This document shows positions 33,282-42,675 of a stretch of DNA of 64,000 bases, one piece after another. The position numbers and the translations under genes were made by a program. The stretch's first letter is position 1. Every line of letters begins with the position of its first letter. The notes below the pieces were generated by a model, which saw only the letters and a program-made list of their open reading frames with translations, ran no database searches and was not told where the DNA came from. This DNA is from Cordylochernes scorpioides (taxonomy: Eukaryota > Arthropoda > Arachnida > Pseudoscorpiones > Chernetidae): the NCBI GenBank assembly GCA_030710605.1, contig CP092871.1, positions 66,111,887-66,175,886 on the forward strand. Reading direction: 5' to 3'.

Positions 33282-34547
33282 TATCTTAGTGCTGGAGGCT
33301 TTGTATGCATAACTTAACCACATCAATGGCAAGGTCATCGATTTGTGCCTTCATTTTGATCTACAACCCCATGCCGCTTATATATATTATATATTTCAGC
33401 TAGACAAGCTATTGAGAATCGAAGTACTTAGTAGAGAACCTGACATTCCACCTAGGTTGTCACCAAAAAGGGTATCAATAAAGAATTAGCTCTGCCATAC
33501 TTTTTCACTGAAATAAATTCAATTTCAAATTGAAAACATCAAATTCAAGTATAAGAAAGGGTTAAATTATTAAAATAATAACATTAGGCTTCCAGGGAAA
33601 GTTTATTTTAAAAATATTTTTATTTACATATTTGTAAATAAAAAATTTAAAAAGGAAACTTTTCCATGGAGGCCTAATATTATTATTTTAATATTGATTC
33701 AAGGAATTATTTTATCAAAAGGGTTGAAAATTGTTGGAAGATGCTGAAGACAAAAATAATAAAATTGGTTGTAAATAGCTGGTTCCCTAAACAATTTTAA
33801 ATGAAATGAAAGGATGTCTCTTTTATAAGGGGTGCAATGTTATTAATAATAAGAAGCTCACTTTTATGTGAAAGTTTTGTGGCAGTGGAGGTACAAATCT
33901 CTCGTTAACTGAGGACCAGTTCTGAGTGCTGTAGCATGCAGCCTGAACTACAAAACCAGGGCAACATTACTCCAGGTCCAGAACTCCATGAACATCTTAA
34001 AGGAGAAGGCATGCTACAGGAGCTCACCACTAACCAAGAAGTGTGTGTGAGGGGCTACACCAAGCTTAGTGTGAGATCTGGAAAGTGTGGCCAAAAAATA
34101 GTATAAAAAAAGGGTTATCGACCTCCTTGGCCTTCCTACTGACTACACGCCCCATGTGACCTCTACATACCGACGCCAATAGCCCCACAGTGATGGAGGC
34201 AGACCTGTGTAAGATGATTCAGGAACTGGAATGCTCGACAGCCTGGAGAAGGTGAACAGGCAGTAGATAAGCCTTAACCTCACCACAATAACCTCCATCA
34301 ACAGCCCCAACTTTCAACCTAGATGCAAACCCAGAACTCCACCAAATACACTCCAAGACATCAGCCATGAAATTGTCTTGTACTCTTTCTGTTTTATAAA
34401 AATATTTATAATTACTTTAAGAAATAAACAAAAGAAATATATATTTATTTAATATAAATTCTTAGAATATATTAGGAATTTTTTAAAATTAATTCTCATA
34501 ATTAATAGGGGCTTATTTCTTTTATTTGCGTCTTATTTGCTTTATTT
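33282..34547. other. Region between the two LTR elements
   Basis: No gene recognised. 33566-33694 is a short foldback (see separate entry). 33900-34370 is GC-richer, without a consistent frame or known motif. The gag start of a gypsy element follows at 34548; its 5' LTR should lie in this stretch but I could not identify it. Confidence 0.45.
33566..33694. repeat. Foldback element, ~50-bp arms
   Basis: ATTATTAAAATAATAACATT with AGGCTTCCAGGGAAAGTTT on the left is mirrored by AAACTTTTCCATGGAGGCCT and AATATTATTATTTTAATAT on the right, around an A/T-rich centre. It is an imperfect hairpin of about 130 bp. Confidence 0.8.
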
Positions 34548-34695
34548 ATGGAAATCCGCTCCAGAAACGTGTATAACACCAAGAAGGAAAAAATTAAGGT
34601 AGATGACCCTATAAAGTTGCAACACGTTGTATTAATTGGCGGAGATGCAAGTGCCGAACCCAGTTGCCTCTAACCCCAACATCGAAATCTCCAGG
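34548..34695 (+). pseudogene. Ty3/gypsy gag, 5' part (split by copy 2)
   Basis: An ATG at 34548 opens MEIRSRNVYNTKKEKIKVDD and continues to a stop near 34671. A frame change then leads to NPVASNPNIEISR, which is cut at 34695 by the insertion of LTR copy 2. The reading resumes at 46261 after the CAGG duplication, with YDGREDP-type gag sequence. No upstream LTR was located. Confidence 0.7.
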
Positions 34696-35561
34696 TGTAG
34701 AGGCCAATTCTGCGGCCTCCACAAAGTTCACCCACAGTACCTAATAGAAAGCTGGTGGACAATGGTGAAGCTGCCTCGACAAGAACGAAGCGGACGTCGA
34801 GAATTCTTCATTGTCAAACCAGCCCATCTCTTCACCTTCTTTTACTCCTAATTTTTATATATAATTTATAATACTATAATAAATTTCCTTTTTTTAAAAT
34901 AAATAAGCAGCTATTTTGTTTTAATTTTTCAAATAATATAAGTTAATTAAAATAATATTTTGAATAATAATTTTAATGATAATTTTATTTTTAATTTTTA
35001 ACAGTTGGAGTATTTTTTTAATTATTTTTTTTACTCTGTTAAAAAAAGTAAAAATCTTGGAGGGAAATTTGAGGAAAAGATAAGGAAGAGAAGCGATAGA
35101 CTAGGCAGCGATAGCAGTGGGGAGTTCAAACAGAGCTCCTGAGAAATTAGTCCAAAAATGTAGTCTTCTAAGATTTTAGTGGAAGAGGTTTTCCAACCAT
35201 CCAACTGAAGCACCAAATAAGATGAGTAACTTTTCATAATAATTTTTTTAAACAGGTTATATTTATATATTTTTTCTCAATTTATTCTTATTGCCCCGTT
35301 TTATTTATTTTTATTTATTTATTTCTTAATTGTCTGTGACCATATTACAATAGATAAATAAATATAATGATTTATTCTTAATCTCAACTTTGACTCTGAG
35401 TCATTAATTTAGTTTACAGTAAATTATTTTTTAACCTCAGTGTGCGCAGGATATACAAATTATATTTATTTTATATAGCAGGGTGTATATTTCGTAAACT
35501 CCCTGAGAACGAAAAAGTCATCAGGGATTTCAGGACGAAGGCGTCAGAAATCAGCTCTTCA
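34696..35561 (+). repeat. Copy 2 5' LTR
   Basis: 866 bp, TGTAGAGGCCAATTCTGCGG to CAGCTCTTCA. It pairs with 45401-46260. The family resemblance to the copy 1 LTRs is clear but diverged, implying two subfamilies. Confidence 0.94.
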
Positions 35562-35580
35562 ATTGCGCCCAACGTGGGTT
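35562..35580 (+). promoter_or_regulatory. tRNA-Lys primer-binding site of copy 2
   Basis: TTGCGCCCAACGTGGG starting one base after the LTR matches the complement of the tRNA-Lys(CUU) 3' end (TGGCGCCCAACGTGGG) except for one base. This supports retrotransposition primed by tRNA-Lys. Confidence 0.8.
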
Positions 35581-35876
35581 CCCAATTCCAAATTAGGCCA
35601 CGAAAAGTTCACGTTAAAATAACACCCTACTATTTAAAACGTGTAACGTAAAATTCTGTCTGATGCACAAACTAATAGAATGTGTGCTTGTTGGAGGTCA
35701 CGGAAAATCCAAGAATGGTAAAGACCACGTGGCAGCCAACCATGGATCCCGCCATTCTTGAGGTAAGATTTGGTACATTTCTGGGAGTGCTTAGATTAGT
35801 GAGTTATTTTAAATTCTGCCAAACAATATGTTATAAGGCCGCAATTGTCTACTTACATTTTTAGTTTTATTAGATA

Positions 35877-36980
35877 CTAGCGGACGTACCCGGCTTCGCC
35901 CGAGGTTTTACCCGAGTAAAGGTTTGTCTAACGAACATTTGCCCGTGTTTTACCCGAGTAAAGGTTTGTCTAACGAATCTCTCGATAAAGTGAACATTTT
36001 TTCCCGGTCCCTTGAAAAATACTCGATAAGTTGAATAAATTCAATATTAATCGGTACCCGAGTAAAGGTCTGTCTAACGAACATTTGTTAAAACAATTCT
36101 CTATAGACTTATAAAAAGAAATAGATATATTTTGATAATTTGAAACTGATAAAGTGATCATTTTTTCCCGGTCCCTGTGTGCCGTGTCATTCTGAATTTT
36201 GTCTTTCCTAATTTTCTACATTACAAAATCATCGTTTTATCTAGTGAACATTTTTTCCCGGTCCCTTGAAAAATACTCGATAAGGTTGAATAAATTCATG
36301 GTCGTTTATGGAAGATGGACGAAGTTCCCGGAGGTCATCTTGGGCAAGCTCCCGCGAGGCTTTTTTTCTTGTCTACTTGGCATAGCTGTGTCACCAACTC
36401 TGCCCTGATTGGTCGGTGGGTACTTTGACTGTCGGCCGGCGGCCGGGCGAATCCATTCTCGCACGGGGTCTGCCCTACTCCAAACTTTTGGCAAAGCACT
36501 TTCTAATATTAAAGATTATTGTCTTAAATAATCTTTAAGAACAAAAAGTATAATAATTGAACGATAGGAAATTATAGTAAATAATTATACTAAACTAAAT
36601 GATGTAAAAATAATTATACATGAAATTTGAAATAAGTTTTAGAAAAGTTATCGTTAAGTCCACGAGAAAAGATGTAGCCAAAACAAATAGGTTTTTAACA
36701 GTGACACGTGAGCACCCGCCTCGAGACGCGCTCCTCTCTCCTAACATTACTCCCCCTCTTGAAAAAGCCTATCTCCGTCTCAATGGTGGCGCTGCTTGCG
36801 AGTTAAAGCTACAAATCTGCAAATAACTCTAAGGATATTCAAGATATTAAAGAAATTATTTAAGAATACCTAATAATATCCCAAAATTTCACGGCGATTG
36901 GATGTATGGTTTTTGAATCCATAGAGGACACACACACAGACAGACAGACACACAGACATTCATTTTTATATATATATAGA
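35877..36980 (-). mobile_element. Non-autonomous Helitron with internal repeats (1.1 kb)
   Basis: On the minus strand it starts TCTATATATATATAAAAATG next to a GTCTGTCTGT run and ends with a CGGGCGAAGCCGGG hairpin, TACGTCCGCTAG, then T. The insertion is between A and T. ACCCGAGTAAAGGT(T/C)TGTCTAACGA occurs three times at its 3' side, and a TTTTTTCCCGGTCCCTTG phrase recurs. A CpG-rich 36300-36490 block is absent from the related Helitrons and may be captured sequence. No Rep/helicase. Confidence 0.93.
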
Positions 36981-37079
36981 TTATTTTGTTTATTATTTAT
37001 TTCTTAAATAAAATTAGGCATCTATTGACATCTATACATATAATCATATCCGAGTAGAATAATATTTGTCTATGTAAAA

Positions 37080-37240
37080 TTATATATATATATGTTTAAT
37101 TAAAAAGGCATATATTGGATCAAAATATCATTTATTTTTCCAATATTTCAGGTGGCTGAACGCCAACCTTTATCAAGGTGTTATAACATTTTAAAGTGTG
37201 TCAACAACAACCTAGCGCCGCATGACATCAACAGCATTAA
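37080..37240 (-). mobile_element. PLE 3'-end fragment
   Basis: Shares with 22020-22095 and 40776-40880 the GGCATATATTGGAT...AATATTTCAGGTGGC and TGAACGCCAACCTTTATCAA phrases (core 37144-37178), the inverted hammerhead-like PLE terminus. The boundaries are uncertain. Confidence 0.6.
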
Positions 37241-37376
37241 GTTTTTAAAAATATATTTTGTTATATTCAATGTAATTTTTTTGATATATATATTTATATA
37301 TTTATAATCACACGCCGCTGTCCTTTATAATGTATTATAAGTTACTTTAAGTATTATTTACGAACGGAGAAATAAC

Positions 37377-37450
37377 GTCCAGGGTAGCCTAGTGGACATG
37401 GCACCTACCCGGGAAGCAGAAGGTTGTGGGTTCGATTCCCGCCCCTGGAC
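37377..37450 (+). tRNA. tRNA-like head 1 (probable SINE, not a functional tRNA)
   Basis: GTCCAGGG pairs with CCCTGGAC. The D-arm GCC...GGC has an A-box-like TAGCCTAGTGG, and the T-arm GTGGGTTCGATTCCCGC holds a perfect B box. A TTTT follows within a few bases. Counting the anticodon loop CCGGGAA gives GGG at the anticodon position, but U33 is replaced by C, which is atypical for a working tRNA. Confidence 0.6.
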
Positions 37451-37677
37451 ACTTTTATTTTTCCCGTTCGCCATTACTCTTCATATTTTCACCCTCTCAT
37501 ACTTCATTCAAAAAAAGTTAGAAATAGTAAAAATTTCTCTTTAAAAATAAATATTGATTTTTCATAGAAAAGAAATTTATGCGGTATAATTTTAAGTATT
37601 GTTTGTAATCACACGCCGCAGTCCTTTATAATGTATTATAAGTTACTTTAAGTATTATTTACGAACGGAGAAATAAC

Positions 37678-37751
37678 GTCCAGGGTAGCCTAGTGGACAT
37701 GGCACCTGCCCGGTAAGTAGAAGGTTGTGGGTTCGATTCCCGCCCCTGGAC
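37678..37751 (+). tRNA. tRNA-like head 2 (probable SINE)
   Basis: The same 74-nt fold as head 1 with CCGGTAA in the anticodon loop (GGT). Acceptor and T stems are intact, A and B boxes present, followed by ACTTTT. It is part of the second tandem unit. Confidence 0.6.
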
Positions 37752-37921
37752 ACTTTTATTTTTCCCGTTCGCCATTACTCTTCATATTTTCACCCTCTCA
37801 TACTTCATTCAAAAAAGTTAGAAATAGTAAATATTTCTCTTTAAAAATAAATATTGATTTTTCATAGAAAAGAAACTTATGTGGTATAATTTTAAGTATT
37901 GTTTATATATATTTATATTAT

Positions 37922-38235
37922 AATACAATATAACGCGGCTGATGATTGTAAAACGAAAATTAAAATTATACCGCGAATGTTTCTTTTAAAAATCGAAATT
38001 TATTTTCAAAGAGAAATAGCGACATTTCTAACTTTGAGGATGAGGTATGGAAAGGTGAAACATGAAGGGTAAAAACCCCCTAAATTACCCTTCATGTTTC
38101 ACCTTTCCATACCTCATCCTCAAAGTTAGAAATGTCGCTATTTCTCTTTGAAAATAAATTTCGATTTTTAAAAGAAACATTCGCGGTATAATTTTAATTT
38201 TCGTTTTACAATCATCAGCCGCGTTATATTGTATT
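37922..38235. repeat. Perfect 149-bp-arm palindrome with 16-nt loop
   Basis: The arms 37922-38070 and 38087-38235 are exact inverted complements as read here, around AAAACCCCCTAAAT-like loop sequence. The right arm's inner part equals the tail of SINE unit 3 (TTCATGTTTCACCTTTCC; TTCGCGGTATAATTTTAATT). Such a perfect cruciform-capable sequence implies a very recent inverted duplication or gene conversion between arms. Confidence 0.95.
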
Positions 38236-38276
38236 TTAAATGTTACTTTAAATATAAGTTATGAACGGAAAAATAC

Positions 38277-38350
38277 GTCCAGGGTAGCCGAGTGGACAAG
38301 GCACCTGCCCGGTTAGCAGAAGGGTGTGGGTTCGATTCCCGCCCCTGGAC
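38277..38350 (+). tRNA. tRNA-like head 3 (probable SINE)
   Basis: The best-folding of the three heads: acceptor GTCCAGGG/CCCTGGAC, A box TAGCCGAGTGG, anticodon stem CTGC/GCAG around CCGGTTA (GGT), and T arm with GGTTCGATTCC. ACTTTTTATTTTT follows. C33 and the surrounding repeats argue for a SINE head rather than a tRNA-Thr gene. Confidence 0.6.
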
Positions 38351-38499
38351 ACTTTTTATTTTTCCGTTCTCCATTACCCTTCATGTTTCACCTTTCCATA
38401 CCTCATCCTCAAAGTTAGAAATGTCGCTATTTCTCTTTGAAAATAAATTTCGATTTTTAAAAGAAACATTCGCGGTATAATTTTAATTTTCATATTTAT

Positions 38500-40055
38500 A
38501 TTATGGACAAAATAAATTTTGTAAAATATAGGTGTGAATATTTTGAAAATTAACAATAACGCCTATTTTATATTTGAAATTATTTGTACTATGTGTAAAA
38601 GATTTTTCGTATAAAAATAAATAAAAACAACAAATTATATATAAAAGAAATGTTAAACTAAATTTTTTTACTGAAAACACAGAGCGCAAATAAATTTAAA
38701 TGTAAAATTGTGAAATTTGAAATAAAATATAAGTGAAAAAAGGAAAATATTTAAAAAAAAATGATATCACACAAATATATATGTTTATGTTAAATTTAAA
38801 CAAATCCATATGAACGTCGTTTTAACCTATTTTTTAACATTATAGCCACCATTCTAAATCTAGTATTACCCATCCTCTTAAAAAGACCATAATTGAAAAC
38901 ACTGCATCATTTTGGTAATATATTTTTAAAATCCTATATTGTCAACACCTGTCTTTTCTTTTTTTTTTCTCAACAAAGTACACCAGTTTAGAGTTTTGAG
39001 ATCTCCATTTTTTATATTATTAGTTAACAATCTTAAAAATTCATAATATTCGTTGGTAGATAGAAAATTACAAGGAAAATAAGAAAAAAATTTCGAGCGG
39101 GAAAACGCTAAGAATCTGGGATAAACAACCCTGGGAAAGTCCGCTGGGAAAACAAATAAAGATATCCATCAATGTCAAATTCTAGGCTCCCCCGAAAGTT
39201 TGATTGACAAGTCGGCGAGACCCAAAGGGCTTCAAGAAAACCGCCAATACCGCCTAAAAGGAAACCTTCTTTAACAATACACAGTCTGGACCGAGCGCTG
39301 GAAGTGAAAGTTACGTTTTGCAAAGGCTTTGGCCTTTAGGCCATAGCCAGGCTCTATGCCTGCCCCATATTTCTTCCATTTATTTTATTTATCTATTTTT
39401 AAAATTTAGTATAATATTCTAATAGTTTTAAGGTGTCAGAAATATAATTTAAAACATTTTTGTACAGGTCATTATGACAAGATATTTTGATGGATGCCAG
39501 CATGGCTAGTTTATCGCAGCGCAAATCCTTGTTTAAAATAAATGTCTTATTGCCAATTACATTAAAGTAATGAAAAGTAATTAATTTTTACGCATCATTT
39601 TAATATTTTAAGTTACTTTAGTTTATGCAAGCAAGATGTTTGTTCGATTATACAGTTTTAGATAAGACTTATTTCACTAAACGACTAGATTTTACAATAT
39701 TTTTTTTTTATTTTAGTAGCGTAGATGACCTTAAACTGGTCTTGTAATTTTTATTTTTAATGCATGGGCATAGTATCTTGTGCAAAATAATATTTTGTGA
39801 TTCTGTAGAACTGTGTATTCTTTTTTGTAACTCCTCATGGAGGGAACCGAGGGAAAAAACTTTTTTTGGTATTGATTATTAGCCTTTTTTAAAAACTTGA
39901 GTCACCTTTGATTATATTTGCATGTCATGCACATTATAAATAGTTACTGCATATAATTTTATCTCTCCCATTTATATTTATATATATTTTATTATTTAGT
40001 TATCATCGTAAAGACTGACCTAATTATTCTGTCTAAAAGCGATTTTATAGTATAA
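38500..40055 (+). other. Copy 2 non-coding interior, first part
   Basis: Matches copy 1 from about 26480 to 28080, including ATTATTTGTACTATGTGTAA, GACAAGTCGGCGAGAC and TATGCCTGCC phrases. No frame is shared with copy 1; I see no gene. Confidence 0.65.
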
Positions 40056-40755
40056 CTAGCCGAATGACCCGGGCAACGCCCGGGTTTACCCGATTAAATG
40101 CTTTTATTCAAATACTATTCGTTACAATTATAAATTGGCGCCGTGGATGTCATTCTTGTATAATATACAAATGAGTTTTAAAAATTGTAAAAAAAAAATG
40201 CATCGGCCGGGAATGTCATTCTGAATTTTGTCTTTCCTAATTTTCTACATTACAAAATCATCGTTTTATCTAGTGAAAATTTTTCCCGGTCCCTTGAAAA
40301 ATACTCGATAAGTTGAATAAAATCAATATTAATTGGTTCCCTCGGTAATTGGAAGTTAAAGGAATAGTATCTTCGCCTTTTTTATTTTTTTATTTAGGCA
40401 ACCTGGATTCCTGGAGTATCTTCGCCTTGAATTGTATCATTATTCTTGTCTCAAATAAATTGCCGTGTCATCCTGAGATAATCTTACTTTTGATAAATAA
40501 TATTTAAGATAACAAACTTAGTGATAAGAAAACTTGTTATCATCGTCACAATGGGGGCGCTGCTTGCGAGTTAAATCTACAAATCTGCAAATAACTCTAA
40601 GGATATTCAAGATATTCATGAAATTATTTTTCAAAAACCTTCCCGGTGATATACCTAATAATATCCCAAAATTTCACGGCCATTGGATGTATGGTTTTTG
40701 AATCTATAGAGTACAGACAGACAGACAGACAGACATTCAATTTTATATATATAGA
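40056..40755 (-). mobile_element. Non-autonomous Helitron (700 bp)
   Basis: The minus strand starts TCTATATATATAAAATTGAA with GTCTGTCTGTCTGTCTGT next to it and ends GGGCGTTGCCCGGGTCATTC followed by GGCTAG and T. The insertion is between A and T. It contains a 36-bp retroposed insert (40380-40415) flanked by a 13-bp duplication. Confidence 0.93.
40380..40415 (-). mobile_element. 36-bp A-tailed retroposed fragment inside the Helitron
   Basis: GTATCTTCGCCTT occurs at 40367-40379 and again at 40416-40428. Between them, read on the minus strand, is TCCAGGAATCCAGGTTGCCT followed by an A-rich tail. That is the pattern of a drastically 5'-truncated target-primed insertion. Confidence 0.8.
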
Positions 40756-40775
40756 TTTTATATATATATATATAG

Positions 40776-40885
40776 TATACAAAAAAATGTAATGCCTCGA
40801 TAAAGGTTGGCGTTCAGCCAGCCGAAATATTGGCAAAATAAATATTTTATTAAATCCAATATATGCCTTTTTATTATCTAATATA
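40776..40885 (+). mobile_element. PLE 3'-end fragment with hammerhead-like core
   Basis: CCTCGATAAAGGTTGGCG, TTCA, CCAGCCGAAAT (40795-40828) forms a 7-bp stem followed by GAAA. The segment is the inverted complement of 22000-22095. It lies beside the Helitron 5' end, so both are later additions to copy 2. Confidence 0.65.
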
Positions 40886-42465
40886 TATAGATAATCCATG
40901 TATAGAACCGGTGGGAAAGGTTTTTCCTTTTTCAAATGAAATTAATGAAATTTGTTTCTTTTCTTAACTCCAGCCAAAGAACGAAATCATTTTTATATCC
41001 TGAATATATACATCCTTTGAAAGTTAATAGCATTATTTCAGAATTAAACGCAGTATGCAAACCTAGCGATTTATCAGATGGAACGAGCGCTACAAATAGT
41101 TCCAGGTAACCTTAGATAGACAGCGATAAAGAACTTTGCCCTTTGTGTGTGTTTGCACTTGACTGGTTTTTGATAAGCCTTTCCAGGAAACCCTATCTAT
41201 ACATTCCTCTTTCAGATTATTTGGCAGCAGAAGCCTATTAACAAAAACCCATAGATTCAGAGCAGACTTAAAACTCGTTTCAACATCGATTTTCGTAGTT
41301 TTATGAAACGTGGTATTAGAGTATGGTGAGCTGTAGCAAAGACTACATTTCTGGGTGGTCGAGAGTAGATCTTGAAGATCATTAAGAATAATATCTTGCG
41401 TAGTTTTGAACAACGGATGTCAGAGCATACAATTTAGTCTGCGAAGTTGGACATTACTCAGTAAGCTTTGAAGATGCTCACGAAGATGGATGTGAGGTAA
41501 AGAATAACATACAATATAATATCCCGATGGACGCCGTTGAGCGTGTAACCACGTGACGTGAACCAATTGAAGAGTGGGTCCTTATGGTGGGAAGTGAAGA
41601 AAATATTTTGAAAATATATATCAGTTATAAAATACAGAGATGTATTCTATCTTGTATCCATCTGCAGGGCCTGCTACACCCAATTCGCTCAGATGTTGAT
41701 TTTTTTTTACCAAGATGAATAACTGGCATGATGCCAAGTTAATATTCGCGAGATATAGTTGTGCCAACCTGCACCTACTCAGTCTAGGCTCGGTTCACCT
41801 CTGTCATACCACGAGAAACCATTGCGATAGCCATATCTTAACAAAATAAATGTTTAGTATCATAACGAAATAAATATATTTGAGCATTCAATTCCGTATT
41901 TTAGTGAGACTTCAATGGGATAGCGTGCTGTGTCAAACCAGGTCAAGTCAATATACCACGATATCATCAAAGGTGTAAGAGTACTGCAGTCGAAAGTACT
42001 TCCTTTTTTTTCAAACCACCGTGTAGTGAACAAGCGTAATACCTATCAGACAAATTAAACTGTCTATTACATCAAATTTTAATGTGTTAAAGAGTTCAGG
42101 CTGGATTAAAGAAAAGAACAATATAGTAGACACTGAAAAATAATGTAAAATAAAGTGCGTGTAAAACTAACATTTATCATAGATAGGCACTCTAGGTAAA
42201 TGGATCTTTATGTTTATATATAGTGTTTTATCATATATGCAGGCTGGTACACCACTGTGAGAAGTATATCTGTCCAACAAGATGTCCAACATTTTTTTGT
42301 TGTTGTTAGCATGTGCATTACGCATATGCTATTTAAAAAGGCGCAATTCTGCTATAAGAAAGAAACATTCCTCTTTATAACTTCCATAATCTTTCCAACC
42401 CTCTAAATCTACTTGTTGAGATTACTTATTTCTCTAATAGAAGCCATTGCAGATCCTGTCAGTAA
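40886..42465 (+). other. Copy 2 non-coding interior, second part
   Basis: Parallels copy 1 about 28130-29340: CTCCAGCCAAAGAACGA, TTGCACTTGACTGG, GATGGACGCC, GGCTCGGTTCACCTCTGTCA and ATAGGCACTCTAGGTAAAT. From about 42200 it has roughly 480 bp that copy 1 lacks, leading into the pol-tail remnant. No gene otherwise. Confidence 0.65.
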
Positions 42466-42468
42466 GCC

Positions 42469-42675
42469 TTGAAACGAGAACTATTGAAACAAAATTCCAG
42501 GATTTGTGAATTTTATCCTTTAAGTAAACCAGCTGTACTACCTTGCAGAATCCAAACAGCACCAATTCAGAGATTAGATAACGGTCAGTATTCGTCAGCT
42601 GTACGACGCTCTACACGTGAGAGGAAGCCGACAAGGTGTAGACTTTGTGATAAGGGCGATGGTCATAGTCACTGA
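42469..42675 (+). pseudogene. Remnant of a gypsy pol C-terminus in copy 2
   Basis: A 68-codon frame ends AVRRSTRERKPTRCRLCDKG and GHSH. The phrase RRSTR..KPT.C..C matches the end of the integrase frame at 61088-61630 (RRSTRVKRPTQCKFCLDC), and in both cases the homologous long 3' non-coding DNA follows. It indicates that the non-coding LTR elements descend from a gypsy-type element of that family. The segment is missing in copy 1. Confidence 0.8.

Larger units (their letters stand above)
37310..37905 (+). repeat. Two tandem tRNA-headed SINE units (~300 bp each)
   Basis: Two near-identical units each contain a CACACGCCGC lead, TAATGTATTATAAGTTACTT, a 74-nt tRNA-like head, ACTTTTATTTTTCCCGTTCG, and a tail with CTTATG(C/T)GGTATAATTTT. 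A third unit, differing in leader and tail, is at about 38236-38500. Confidence 0.85.

Noticed and set aside
37377-38350. Three functional tRNA genes
   Set aside because: Heads are embedded in ~300-bp tandem repeat units with shared tails, and C replaces U at position 33. They are better explained as SINE heads.
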